Shown one piece after another: positions 18,090 to 28,235 of a DNA stretch of 64,000 bases. A program made the position numbers and the translations under genes. Source of the DNA: Methylotenera oryzisoli (GTDB taxonomy: Bacteria > Pseudomonadota > Gammaproteobacteria > Burkholderiales > Methylophilaceae); NCBI GenBank assembly GCA_945881735.1, contig CAMCVF010000002.1, positions 124,001 to 188,000 of the forward strand. The letters run 5' to 3'. Positions within the stretch are counted from its first letter, which is position 1. The number at the start of each line of letters is the position of its first letter. The notes under the pieces were generated by a model that was not told the DNA's origin, ran no database searches, and worked only from the letters and a program-made list of their open reading frames with translations.

Positions 18090-19664
18090 ATGAGTTCGCT
18101 ACAACAAGAAATCAACCGCCGTCGCACTTTCGCTATTATTTCTCACCCAGATGCCGGTAAAACTACATTAACCGAAAAACTTTTATGGTTTGGTGGTGCG
18201 ATTCAAGTCGCGGGCGAAGTGCGCGGCCGTAAAGCTGCACGTCATGCCACATCGGATTGGATGGAGCTTGAGAAGCAGCGCGGCATTTCTGTCACCTCAT
18301 CTGTGATGCAGTTTCCTTATCGTGATCATATGGTAAATTTGCTGGATACCCCTGGCCATGATGACTTCTCAGAAGATACTTACCGCACATTAACGGCGGT
18401 GGATTCGGCTGTGATGGTGATTGATTCTGTAAATGGTGTAGAGTCGCAAACTATCAAATTGCTCAATGTATGCCGCATGCGTGACACGCCGATTATTACG
18501 TTTATTAATAAGCTAGACCGCGAAAGCCGCGCGCCGATTGAATTGCTGGATGAAATTGAAACTACCTTAGGTATGGAATGCGCACCAATGACTTGGCCAA
18601 TTGGTATGGGTAAATCGTTTCGCGGCGTCTATAACTTAGTAAATGACAGTATTTTGTTTTTTGACCCACGTGCCGATAAAGGTACATCAGAGACTATTCA
18701 AGGTTTAAATAATCCGCGTTTAGATGAATTAATCGGACGCCAAGCAGAAGAATTGCGTATTGATATTGAGTTGGTGCGTGGTGCATCCAACGAATTTAAT
18801 GCCAAACGCTATTTAAACGGCAAGCAAACGCCTGTGTTTTTTGGATCCGCAGTGAATAATTTCGGCGTGCAGTCCTTGTTGGATGCTGTTGTTGATTTGT
18901 CACCCGCTCCGCTCAACCGCCAAACGGCAAGCCGCGAAATCCCACCTGATGAAGCAAAATTTTCAGGATTTGTATTTAAAATTCAAGCTAACATGGATCC
19001 AAAACACCGTGATCGTATTGCCTTTTTGCGCGTCTGTTCTGGCCGTTTTGAACGCGGCATGAAAATTAAGCAAGTCTCTACCGGCAAATTAATGGCCGTA
19101 AATAACGCGATTACCTTTATGGCGCGCGACCGTACCACCATGGATGAGGCCTATTCTGGCGATATTATTGGCATACCCAACCATGGCACCATTAAAGTGG
19201 GTGATACATTTACTGAAGGCGAAGAGTTGAAATTCACTGGCATCCCATCGTTTGCTCCTGAGTATTTTCGTCGTGCACGCTTAATAAATCCACTTAAAAT
19301 GAAGCAACTACAAAAAGGCTTGCAACAGTTGGCCGAAGAAGGCGCTTCGCAATTATTCCGCCCATTATTATCCAATGACTTGATTTTAGGCGCGGTAGGT
19401 TTGCTGCAATTTGACGTAGTCGCTCACCGCTTAGAGCATGAATATGGCGTAGATGTGGTGTTTGAAAGCTATGATTGCTATACCGCGCGCTGGCTACGTG
19501 GCAGTGATGCCGATTTGAGGTTAATTGCGGACAAATACGGTTTTAATGTGGGCTTAGATGGCAATGAAGAATATGTGTATTTAGCACCAAACCGCGTGAA
19601 TTTACAAATGGCGCAAGAGCGTTACCCTGATATTCAGTTTTTGGCGACCAGAGAAATTAGTTAA
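18090..19664 (+). CDS. prfC: Peptide chain release factor 3
   Basis: Translational GTPase RF3, 524 residues, which recycles RF1/RF2 after termination. The G1 motif is [15 protein letters not shown], the switch region carries [13 protein letters not shown]3 is [16 protein letters not shown], and G4 is NKLDRE. The RF3-type insert [18 protein letters not shown] and the C-terminal domain are present. Length is normal for the family (about 525-530). The ATG at 18090 starts [20 protein letters not shown], as in other RF3 proteins. Confidence 0.95.
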   Translation: MSSLQQEINRRRTFAIISHPDAGKTTLTEKLLWFGGAIQVAGEVRGRKAARHATSDWMELEKQRGISVTSSVMQFPYRDHMVNLLDTPGHDDFSEDTYRTLTAVDSAVMVIDSVNGVESQTIKLLNVCRMRDTPIITFINKLDRESRAPIELLDEIETTLGMECAPMTWPIGMGKSFRGVYNLVNDSILFFDPRADKGTSETIQGLNNPRLDELIGRQAEELRIDIELVRGASNEFNAKRYLNGKQTPVFFGSAVNNFGVQSLLDAVVDLSPAPLNRQTASREIPPDEAKFSGFVFKIQANMDPKHRDRIAFLRVCSGRFERGMKIKQVSTGKLMAVNNAITFMARDRTTMDEAYSGDIIGIPNHGTIKVGDTFTEGEELKFTGIPSFAPEYFRRARLINPLKMKQLQKGLQQLAEEGASQLFRPLLSNDLILGAVGLLQFDVVAHRLEHEYGVDVVFESYDCYTARWLRGSDADLRLIADKYGFNVGLDGNEEYVYLAPNRVNLQMAQERYPDIQFLATREIS

Positions 19665-19685
19665 ATCTATCCACACTCTAGCGAG

Positions 19686-20595
19686 CTATTTTGTAGCTAC
19701 GGGTGTATTTTGTATAAAATCGGCCACCACTTTTAATAGCTCGCCATTGCCACGCAATGGTTTTGCTAATTTTGCGGCCATATCGATGTGCCCATCACTT
19801 TCAAAGTCTACCACTTGCAGTAAGCCATTATTTTTTGATTTTTTCGGCCATGTTATAAGTGTTTCTGGGCTAAACCGTACCATCTTTTAAACCAACAGCC
19901 AGCAACATCGGTGGGCTTTTACCATCTACAAAATTAATAGGTTGCAATTTTGGTTGTTCAGATGCGTTTCCAAAGATGATTTTTAGTCTATCTGATCTTA
20001 GCGGTAAAAAATCATAGGTCCCTGCAAACCCTATAACACCTGAAAAATCGGTTGGATTCAGCGATTGTTTTGCTAAATACTCAGCATTTACCGCCATCAT
20101 CACGCCAATGTATGTACCAACTGAATGCCCAGCTAAAAATACTTGATTGGCATCACCTTGATAATGATTGACATTGTCTTTAATCCAGTGCGCGGCTAAT
20201 GTTGGGTCTTCCATTAAGGCTGGAAATAACACCTTAGGATACACTCGATAATCTGAAATAACAACAATAAAGACAAGAGAGGCTAAGGCTTCGCCTACAA
20301 ATTTATAATCGCCACGCTCGCCTGAATCCCAACTGCCACCATAATAGAATATAACCACTTTGCGCAGCTTGTGCGCTGGTTTTCCTGATGCAATATTGTG
20401 TGAATAAATATCGAGTTTTCGCCATGGCAATTGGCCAAAAAAATTCCAGACTCCAGCTTATACGAGCTTTGTGACACCATAGCATTAAGGATATTAATTG
20501 GACTGCAAGCTGCGGCGTTTGCAATAATACCGAATAGCGCTTTAGCAGGTAACAGCTTTTTTGGATAGTTGTGAGCAAACTGAAGATTAACAATT
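19686..20595 (-). pseudogene. Broken alpha/beta hydrolase (esterase-like) gene
   Basis: Three frames together give one alpha/beta hydrolase. The N-terminal part LPAKALFGIIANAAACSPIN looks like a lipoprotein leader. After a slip in an A7/T7 run at 20437-20443 the frame continues FGQLPWRKLDIYSHN, then the oxyanion segment VVIFYYGGSWDSGE, the nucleophile motif GHSVGTYIG and the acid region LLAVGLKDGTV. There TAG at 19870-19872 replaces the usual Trp before PRNTYN. A second slip in the homopolymer at 19839-19844 precedes the last part with the histidine in SDGHIDMAAKLAKPLRG. One nonsense codon plus two indels make this a pseudogene. All three catalytic residues survive, so the decay is recent. 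Confidence 0.88.
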
Positions 20596-20608
20596 TTTTA
20601 ATCTAACC

Positions 20609-21199
20609 TTAATCGCGCTCAAATGTTTCGCTCAACTGGCTTAATAATTGGCCAAAAAACGGGAGCACTTCATCTTTAGTATGCGGGCTATCGTCATCTG
20701 TGCCTGCCACTACAAAACTCACCGTTATTTTATCTAGGCTCTCTCTAAACTCTGCCCAATGCTCCGCTTCTGCATCGCCTATCAGTTTAAATTTATGAAA
20801 ACCAGAATCAATAATTTCAATCAATTCAACATCAGCAATCCCTGCAAACAAAGTTTTGGCAATGATAATCTGGGCTTTTGTAAAATCGGGAGCAACATTT
20901 AAATGAGGTGCGTCCTCACTTGAACGCTCTGCCTCATGGGTTAACGGTAAAGTTAAAAACGCAAATATCAGCATGGCGTAGGCTTGATACACACTCAGCA
21001 TATCAAAATTATTGTGACGCTCATCCACTGGTTGTCTGCCAGCTTCTTGAATCGCCCTAAAAGTGACAAAGCAAGCCAAATAGTGCGCAGAATCAACTGC
21101 GCTGTAGTCATCCAAACTGATATTGGGTTTTGCGCCATCATCAAAGGTTTCTGCAAAACATAAGGTATGCAATAGGGTTAGGCGTGTTGAATAGTCCAT
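20609..21199 (-). CDS. Hypothetical protein
   Basis: A 196-residue, mostly acidic soluble protein starting MDYSTRLTLLHTLCFAETFD. There is no signal peptide and no motif I recognise. It contains one moderately hydrophobic stretch (YQAYAMLIFAFLTLPLTH) that could be a buried helix. It lies downstream of the ABC-F gene on the same strand (57 bases) and may be co-transcribed with it. Codon use fits the window and the frame is open over its whole length, so I take it as a real gene of unknown function. Confidence 0.65.
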   Translation of the reverse strand: MDYSTRLTLLHTLCFAETFDDGAKPNISLDDYSAVDSAHYLACFVTFRAIQEAGRQPVDERHNNFDMLSVYQAYAMLIFAFLTLPLTHEAERSSEDAPHLNVAPDFTKAQIIIAKTLFAGIADVELIEIIDSGFHKFKLIGDAEAEHWAEFRESLDKITVSFVVAGTDDDSPHTKDEVLPFFGQLLSQLSETFERD

Positions 21200-21256
21200 A
21201 CTTTCTCTGATTTAAAAAAATTTTATTAAATATTGGCTAATTAAATTTTAGGCCCT

Positions 21257-23164
21257 CTAAATTTCAGGTAAGTCCTCTAGTTGTTCATTTATTTTCAACC
21301 AACGCATTTCTGCCATATCAATAGCACTAATTAACTCCGCTTGGCGTTTCAGCAATTGCTGCAATTCGGCTTTATTGTCTGCATCGTACAAACTACCTTC
21401 GCTGGCGCGTGCATCCAATGTATTTTTTTCAGCATTTAATTTTTCTAGGCTTTTTTCAATTTGTTCAGTTTCTTTTACTAACGGTCTGCGTAACACAATG
21501 CGCGCTTGACGATCGGCTTTGCTTTGCGCGTAATCATTTTTTTTAAAGGCATTTTCAACATTTGCAGTATTTGTTTGCGTTTTATTATTGGCTAGCCAAT
21601 CTTTGTAATCATCCAAATCACCATCAAATGCTTCGGCAACACCATTTGCAACCAGCATAAAATTATCACATGTTGCACGAAGCAAAGCTCTATCATGCGA
21701 AACCAAAATCACGCCGCCTTGATAATCTTGCAATGCGAGCGTTAAGGCGTGGCGCATTTCCAAATCCAAGTGGTTAGTTGGCTCATCTAACAACAATAAG
21801 TTAGGCCGTGTCCAAATCAGCAATGCCAAAGCCAAACGCGATTTTTCGCCACCTGAAAAATTTTCGCAACTTGCGCGCGCCATATCACCTTTAAAATCAA
21901 AGCCACCTAAATAATTTAGGTGTTCCTGCTCTCTAGTAGTCGGGTCTAAACGCAACATATGTTGCAAGGGTGATTCGTGTGGGTGTAATTGCTCTAGTTG
22001 ATGCTGCGCAAAATAACCAATATTGAGCTCTTTGCCTTCTATCCGCTTACCTGCCAAGGGTTTTAATTCAACCGCCAATAGCTTAATTAAGGTGGATTTA
22101 CCGGCGCCATTTTTACCTAACAAACCTATTCGCTCACCTGGACGAATCGCCATCACCACTTTTTTAAGAATAGTTTTGTCCGCATAGCCTGCATCAATAT
22201 CATCCAAAACCAATAATGGATCTGGCGCGGCAACAGGTGCACGAAACTCAAAGCTAAATTGCGAATCGACATGCGCGGCTGAGATCATTTCCATTCGCTC
22301 TAAAGCTTTAATGCGGCTTTGGGCTTGTCGCGCTTTGGTTGCTTGCACTCTAAAACGGTCAATATAACTGTGTAAATGTGCCACCTTACGTTGTTGCTTT
22401 TCAAACATGGCTTGTTGCAAAGCCAGTTTTTCGGCACGTTGCCGCTCAAAATCACTGTAACCACCGCGATACAGCGTAATGCGTTGCTGCTCAATATGCA
22501 GGACGGTATCAATTACATTGTCTAAAAAATCCCTATCGTGTGAAATCAGCAACAGCGTGCCACGGTAATCGCGCAGCCAAGTTTCCAGCCAAATCACTGC
22601 ATCTAAATCCAAATGGTTGGTTGGCTCATCTAGTAGTAGCAAGTCACTACGGCACATCAATGCGCGCGCCAAATTTAGCCGTACACGCCAGCCGCCAGAA
22701 AAATCACTGACAGGACGACTTAAATCAGCTTGAGTAAAGCCTAAGCCATCTAATAAGCTGGATGCGCGCGCTTTAGCTGAATAGCCTTCAATATCGCTTA
22801 AACGTTGATGCAATTCAGCAATGCTTTCACCTGAAAAATTAGCGTCTTGATGATGCTTTTCGGCTTTAACCAAGGCGGCTTCAATTTCAGTTAACTCCGC
22901 ATCGCCTTCTAGCGTAAATTGCAGAGCAGCCAAATTTAGGCTGGGCGTTTCTTGCGCCACATGCGCAATTACCCAGTTGGGCGGAATCTCTAAATCACCT
23001 ACCTCTTGTTGCAACTCACCGCGTAACAAAGTAAATAGTGATGATTTACCCGCGCCGTTGGCCCCAATCAAGCCGACTTTGTGGCCTGGATGCAGTTGAA
23101 AAGAGGCTGCTTCTAGTAAGACTTTTACACCACGGAAAAGACTTAAATTTCTAAATTGAATCAA
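21257..23164 (-). CDS. ABC-F ATPase, YheS-like
   Basis: A 635-residue soluble protein with two ATP-binding cassettes and no membrane part, so an ABC-F ribosome-associated factor. The first cassette has Walker A GANGAGKSS, signature FSGGWRVRL and Walker B LLLLDEPTNHLDL. The second has GKNGAGKST, FSGGEKSRL and a second LLLLDEPTNHLDL. The linker holds a basic helical pair with KATKARQAQSRIKALERME, and the C-terminus is a coiled coil. Length and layout match E. coli YheS (637 residues) better than EttA or Uup. It is divergent from yhdP. A role at stalled ribosomes is inferred from the family. Confidence 0.9.
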   Translation of the reverse strand: MIQFRNLSLFRGVKVLLEAASFQLHPGHKVGLIGANGAGKSSLFTLLRGELQQEVGDLEIPPNWVIAHVAQETPSLNLAALQFTLEGDAELTEIEAALVKAEKHHQDANFSGESIAELHQRLSDIEGYSAKARASSLLDGLGFTQADLSRPVSDFSGGWRVRLNLARALMCRSDLLLLDEPTNHLDLDAVIWLETWLRDYRGTLLLISHDRDFLDNVIDTVLHIEQQRITLYRGGYSDFERQRAEKLALQQAMFEKQQRKVAHLHSYIDRFRVQATKARQAQSRIKALERMEMISAAHVDSQFSFEFRAPVAAPDPLLVLDDIDAGYADKTILKKVVMAIRPGERIGLLGKNGAGKSTLIKLLAVELKPLAGKRIEGKELNIGYFAQHQLEQLHPHESPLQHMLRLDPTTREQEHLNYLGGFDFKGDMARASCENFSGGEKSRLALALLIWTRPNLLLLDEPTNHLDLEMRHALTLALQDYQGGVILVSHDRALLRATCDNFMLVANGVAEAFDGDLDDYKDWLANNKTQTNTANVENAFKKNDYAQSKADRQARIVLRRPLVKETEQIEKSLEKLNAEKNTLDARASEGSLYDADNKAELQQLLKRQAELISAIDMAEMRWLKINEQLEDLPEI

Positions 23165-23384
23165 TCTATATCACACCCAAAAATTGCGTCAGCCATATTA
23201 GCCAGAAGGCATTATTCTAAAGCAATCTGGGGCAACACTTATAAGTGATTTAGGGCAAAAACCAAAGGCTAAAGCTTGTTTACGATTTGTTTACAAGTTA
23301 TGGCCTTTTTTTCAAGTAAAATAAACAGTTAAAATTGTTTTTATCTATTTAAATCGACTCAATCAAGGTTCATCGCGCAAATTA

Positions 23385-26300
23385 ATGATCAAACTTAAAA
23401 AAATAGCCCGTTGGGTATTGGTTGGTCTGGGTTTGATACTAATCGTCATTACTATCACGGGGCTTACGCTACGTTTTGCAATTTTCCCTCATATAAATCA
23501 ATACAAAGACGATATCGCGCTCTATGTTTCAAAGTCGATGGGGCAAAAAATCACTATTGGCAATATTGTCACCGACTGGGATGGCGTATCGCCGCATGTT
23601 AATCTACAAAATATTGATTTGTTTGATGCCGAAAACCGAGTTGCGCTTCATTTAAATGCAGTAGAGGGTAGCTTTTCATGGTGGAGCATACCAAGGCTAC
23701 AGCCCAGACTTTCTAAACTAATCGTACACGAGCCCGCGTTGACGATTAGGCGTAAAGCAGATGGAAGCATTTATTTAGCTGGCATTGCATTAGCGGGCGA
23801 ATCTGAGCCAGACTTTACGAATTGGTTACTGCACCAACGTATGGTAAAAGTTGAAAATGCGCAATTGATTTGGCAAGATGATTTGCGCCAAGCGCCGGCT
23901 TTATCGCTTAATCAATTTAATTTAACGCTTCACAATCCTGTATTTAAAAGCTTACTGGGGCAACATCAGTTTACGCTTTCTGCCTTTCTATCTGTTAGCA
24001 CACAACAAAAAATTAGCGCAAATGGGAGTTTTGTTGGGCGTGATGTTGCCAAAATTGATGAATGGCATGGTGATTTTTTTGCTGAATTAAAACAAACCGA
24101 TTTAACCGCATTTAAGCCTTGGATAGATTATCCAATTGACATGCAAAGCGGTGCAGGCAACGCAAAAATCTGGCTGACTTTTGCAAAAAGCCATATTGAC
24201 AGTGTCAAAACGCAAGCCAATATTAACAATATGACCGTTATCACCAAATTTCTAAAATCACCTCTTATTACACAAACTTTTGCAGGCGATATGCAATGGC
24301 AAAACAAAAATAACATACAAACTTTTAGCGCAAAAAATATGACGCTGATTACCAACAGCGGATTGGATATTCGCAATGGCAACGGTTATTATGCGCGAAG
24401 CATCAAAAATAATCAGCTATATACTAAAATGGAAATTCAGCTGAATCAGTTTAATTTGGCTTCATTGAAATCGATGGCTGCACACTTTAGTTTGCCAGAA
24501 AATGTGCTGGCACAACTAAACGGTTTTGCGCCTGTTGGAAGTTTACATGGTTTAGATTTACATCTGGAAGGCACTAATAACGAAGTAAAAACCTATAAAA
24601 TAAACACCCGCTTCAATCAATTAGGCATACAAGCTTTTGAGAAAAATCCAGGCTTCAGTGGCTTAACAGGCAGCATAAATGCCGATGAAACAGGTGGCAG
24701 CGTCAAACTAAATAGCCAAAATATTAGCTTACACTTTAAAGACATTTTGCGCTGGCCAGTGCCTGCTAAACGCTTAACCGGTGATATTAAATGGTCCGTT
24801 AGAAATGGGGCTGTAAAAATCGCCGCCGAATCACTTTTTATTAGCAGTCCGCACTTAACTGGCACGCTAAATGCCATATACGATAAAAATAATGTTAAGG
24901 GTGGCTACTTAGATTTAACAGGCCAATTTGGCAGAGTTGATACCAAATTCGCACCATTTTATTACCCAACCATTTTGGGCGAAGATACCATCCATTGGCT
25001 AGACACTTCAATACTAGCAGGGCGAGCTGATAATATTGTTCTAACTGTAAAAGGCCACTTAGATGATTTTCCCTTTGTGAATAAGCAACAACAACCCGAT
25101 AGTAAACTGGGTATTTTTAAAGTTACTGCTAAAGTTAGCAATGCGCTTTTGGAATATGGCACGGGTTGGCCTGTAATTGATAATCTGGATTTTGATATGC
25201 TTTTTGAAGGCAACCGTATGCTTTTGAATGCAACTGACGGTCGCATTTCGGGCAAAAAAATCATCAAAAGTCGTGCCGAAATTGCACAACTGGATGCTGA
25301 TTGGCCTATTTTGCATATTGTAAGCGAAGCTGAAGGCCTGGTTGCTGACGGCATTAAGTTTGTGAATGAAAGTCCTGTTAAACAAGTTACAATGGGGTTT
25401 ACAGACGACCTAAAAACAACCGGTCGCGGCAAATTATTATTAGATTTAAAAATTCCTCTACAAAATTCAGAGGCAACTCAGTACAAAGGGTTTTACAAAG
25501 TAAGCAATGGCAGTATTTTTGCCAATGCAGATATTGGCTTGCCACAATTAAACAAGATAAATGGCAACTTAACTTTTAGCGAAAATGGGCTTGCCGCCAA
25601 TAATGTAAGTGCAGAGATTTTTGATAGTCCTGCACAGCTTAATTTAACAACCGCTAACGATAAGTCTATTCAAATTAAGGCTAATGGCAAAATCAGCGTA
25701 ACAGGTATTCGGAAAATCGTAGCTAATGCTTTCACTACGCATATGACTGGTAGCGCAGATTGGTCTGGTGAAATTAGTATTAAAAAGCCTTTGGTGAATA
25801 TTAGTTTGCGTTCTAATTTAATCGGTTTGGCTATGCAATTACCTCCTCCTTTTAATAAACTGGCACAACAAGAAATAAACCTTACTATTGATAAAAAACA
25901 GTCTAATCCTGATAGCGATGCTATTAATGTAAATTATGGAAATGTGCTTTATACAAAAATTTTACGCACCAAGAAAACTGATAAACTCGCTTTTGAACGT
26001 GGTTCAGTTGGCATTAATGAGCCTGTAGCGGAAGCCTTGCAGACTGGCTTAACTGTAAACGGTAAGCTAGATGAAATTGACGTGGATGATTGGTTAGCTT
26101 TGTTGCCTCAAGCTAAAAGTAATGCAAATAATAATCAAGCCAGCAGTTCAGCTAATTTAAGTTTAATTAACAAAGCCGATATTTCTATTCGCAAACTTAG
26201 TTTTGGCGAGCGTAGCGTAAACAACTTAAAAATAATTGCACAACCCAACACCTCTGGCCTAAAAATGGCAGTTGATGCCAAAGAAATGCTGGGTAATGTT

Positions 26301-27260
26301 GAGTGGCAAAGTGCAGATAACGGTAAAGTTATCGCCCGACTTAAGCGCTTAAGTATTCCAAATGCGGCCAATAGCAGGTTGAAAGCAAAAACTAAAACTG
26401 AATTTATAAAGCAAGCATATGCTTACCCTGCCCTAGATGTAATTGCTGAAAATTTTGAAATTGGCGGAAAAAGTCTAGGCGCGCTTAATTTAAATGCGTT
26501 TGAAAACGGCGAAGACTGGGTGATTCAACAATTCAAAATTAATAACCCTGACAGCACCTTATCAATACAAGGTAATTGGCATAACTGGACGCGCAACCCC
26601 AATACTAATCTTGTTTTAACATTTAATTCTAACAATATTGGCAAAACGCTTGTGCGCTTTGAACTGCCTGATACAGTTAAAGGTGGCAAAGCGCAAATAG
26701 AAGGAAGACTAAGCTGGGCTGGTAGCCCGAATGAGTTTGATATTGCGCGCTTATATGGCAATTTAAGCTTTGAAGCCAATAATGGCCAAGTGCTAAAAGT
26801 GCAACCAGGTGTCGGTCGTTTATTTGGTTTATTAACCTTGCAAAGCTTACCACGCCGTTTAAGCTTAGATTTTAAAGATTTGTTTAGCGATGGTTTTGCG
26901 TTTGATAAAATTAGCGCCACCGCCAAAATTGGTAATGGTATTGTGCGTAGTGACAACTTTTTTATGACTGGTCCAGCGGCAGAAGCCAAGATTAAAGGTG
27001 AAACTAATTTAAAAACTGAAACTCAAGATTTAAGGATTAAAGTAACGCCGCATGTGAGCGATAGCTTATCGCTAGCGGCATTGGTTGGTGGCCCAATTGT
27101 TGGTGCGGCCGCTTTTGTTGCACAAAAGATACTAAAAGATCCATTTAACAAAATTGCGGCAACTGATTATATTATTTCCGGCACTTGGGATAAGCCAATA
27201 GAGCTAAAATCTGATAACGATGATGCAAAAAAACCGATTAACCAATCACCTCTTAGATAA
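23385..27260 (+). CDS. yhdP: YhdP family AsmA-like envelope protein
   Basis: A very large (1291-residue) protein with one N-terminal membrane span (WVLVGLGLILIVITITGLTL) followed by a long periplasmic beta-rich region and a C-terminal AsmA-like domain (near FEANNGQVLKVQPGVGRL). This layout and length match YhdP, one of the AsmA-type bridge proteins that carry phospholipid between the inner and outer membranes. The C-terminal hydrophobic patch LAALVGGPIVGAAAFVAQKI is typical. It is followed at 19 bases by the nitrilase gene and then tldD, the classic proteobacterial order. It starts at ATG 23385, close after the divergent ABC-F gene. Confidence 0.92.
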   Translation: MIKLKKIARWVLVGLGLILIVITITGLTLRFAIFPHINQYKDDIALYVSKSMGQKITIGNIVTDWDGVSPHVNLQNIDLFDAENRVALHLNAVEGSFSWWSIPRLQPRLSKLIVHEPALTIRRKADGSIYLAGIALAGESEPDFTNWLLHQRMVKVENAQLIWQDDLRQAPALSLNQFNLTLHNPVFKSLLGQHQFTLSAFLSVSTQQKISANGSFVGRDVAKIDEWHGDFFAELKQTDLTAFKPWIDYPIDMQSGAGNAKIWLTFAKSHIDSVKTQANINNMTVITKFLKSPLITQTFAGDMQWQNKNNIQTFSAKNMTLITNSGLDIRNGNGYYARSIKNNQLYTKMEIQLNQFNLASLKSMAAHFSLPENVLAQLNGFAPVGSLHGLDLHLEGTNNEVKTYKINTRFNQLGIQAFEKNPGFSGLTGSINADETGGSVKLNSQNISLHFKDILRWPVPAKRLTGDIKWSVRNGAVKIAAESLFISSPHLTGTLNAIYDKNNVKGGYLDLTGQFGRVDTKFAPFYYPTILGEDTIHWLDTSILAGRADNIVLTVKGHLDDFPFVNKQQQPDSKLGIFKVTAKVSNALLEYGTGWPVIDNLDFDMLFEGNRMLLNATDGRISGKKIIKSRAEIAQLDADWPILHIVSEAEGLVADGIKFVNESPVKQVTMGFTDDLKTTGRGKLLLDLKIPLQNSEATQYKGFYKVSNGSIFANADIGLPQLNKINGNLTFSENGLAANNVSAEIFDSPAQLNLTTANDKSIQIKANGKISVTGIRKIVANAFTTHMTGSADWSGEISIKKPLVNISLRSNLIGLAMQLPPPFNKLAQQEINLTIDKKQSNPDSDAINVNYGNVLYTKILRTKKTDKLAFERGSVGINEPVAEALQTGLTVNGKLDEIDVDDWLALLPQAKSNANNNQASSSANLSLINKADISIRKLSFGERSVNNLKIIAQPNTSGLKMAVDAKEMLGNVEWQSADNGKVIARLKRLSIPNAANSRLKAKTKTEFIKQAYAYPALDVIAENFEIGGKSLGALNLNAFENGEDWVIQQFKINNPDSTLSIQGNWHNWTRNPNTNLVLTFNSNNIGKTLVRFELPDTVKGGKAQIEGRLSWAGSPNEFDIARLYGNLSFEANNGQVLKVQPGVGRLFGLLTLQSLPRRLSLDFKDLFSDGFAFDKISATAKIGNGIVRSDNFFMTGPAAEAKIKGETNLKTETQDLRIKVTPHVSDSLSLAALVGGPIVGAAAFVAQKILKDPFNKIAATDYIISGTWDKPIELKSDNDDAKKPINQSPLR

Positions 27261-27279
27261 TCACGAATAGTAAAAAAAT

Positions 27280-28137
27280 ATGGCTAATCAAGCAAAAAAA
27301 GCGTCTGCACAATCGAAAAAAATATCCAATAGCGTAAAAGTGGCTGGCATTCAAATGGCATCCAGCCCACAAGTATCTTCAAACCTAATTGAGGCGGAGC
27401 GATTAATTGCCATTGCAGTTAAGCAAGGTGCAAAAATTGTGGTTCTACCAGAGTATTTTTGCATGATGGGTTTTAAAGAAACAGACAAGGTGAAAGTGCG
27501 CGAAAAAGAGGGCGAAGGCCCGATACAGCATTTTTTAGCAAAAATGGCTAAAGAATACAAAATTTGGTTAATTGGAGGCACCGTGCCGTTAACTAGCAAC
27601 TTTCCCAAAAAAGTGCGTAATAGCTGCTTGGTTTATAACGACAAGGGCGTACAAGTAGCGCGCTACGATAAAATCCATTTATTCGGCCTAGATTTAGGCA
27701 CTGAACATTATCATGAAGAAAACACCATTGAATCAGGCGATAGCGTTGTAGTGGTTGATACACCCTATGGCAAAATTGGTTTATCTATTTGCTACGATTT
27801 GCGCTTTCCAGAATTGTACCGCGCCATGGGCGAAGTCGATATACTGGTGGTGCCTTCTGCTTTTACTGAAACGACAGGTAAAGCGCACTGGGAATGCCTA
27901 CTCCGCGCACGCGCGATTGAAAACCTGTGCTATGTGATTGCCCCAGCCCAAGGTGGCTACCACTTATCTGGCCGCGAAACGCATGGCAACAGCATGATTG
28001 TTGACCCATGGGGTGTGATTTTAGACAGGCTACCACGCGGCTCTGGTGTGGTTATGGCCAATCTGAATCGCGATTACCAAGCCAGCTTGCGTAATAGCCT
28101 ACCTGCTTTAAACCATAGAACCATTAAAGCCATCTAA
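27280..28137 (+). CDS. Carbon-nitrogen hydrolase (Nit/omega-amidase-like)
   Basis: A 285-residue nitrilase-superfamily amidase. The catalytic triad is visible: Glu58 in VVLPEYFCM, Lys131 in RYDKIHLF and Cys171 in SICYDLRFPELY. It belongs to the Nit1/Nit2 branch, whose members hydrolyse deaminated glutathione or omega-amides of 2-oxo acids. The first 18 residues are a basic, lysine-rich extension before the conserved VKVAGIQMAS. It sits between yhdP and tldD on the same strand, a gene order widespread in beta- and gammaproteobacteria. Deaminated glutathione amidase is the likeliest activity, but this is inferred from the branch. Confidence 0.88.
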   Translation: MANQAKKASAQSKKISNSVKVAGIQMASSPQVSSNLIEAERLIAIAVKQGAKIVVLPEYFCMMGFKETDKVKVREKEGEGPIQHFLAKMAKEYKIWLIGGTVPLTSNFPKKVRNSCLVYNDKGVQVARYDKIHLFGLDLGTEHYHEENTIESGDSVVVVDTPYGKIGLSICYDLRFPELYRAMGEVDILVVPSAFTETTGKAHWECLLRARAIENLCYVIAPAQGGYHLSGRETHGNSMIVDPWGVILDRLPRGSGVVMANLNRDYQASLRNSLPALNHRTIKAI

Positions 28138-28235
28138 GTACTTTTGATTAATTTTTACTAATCAAGAATATATTTAGTACGTTTTTATGGGGCGTGGGTA
28201 TAGTAAATTTAATGAAATGCCACAATATTAAGATT

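Noticed and set aside
28141-28185. AT-rich hairpin (TTGATTA...TAATCAA) between the nitrilase gene and tldD
   Set aside because: All A-T pairs in the stem and no T-run after it; unlikely to terminate inside a conserved operon.
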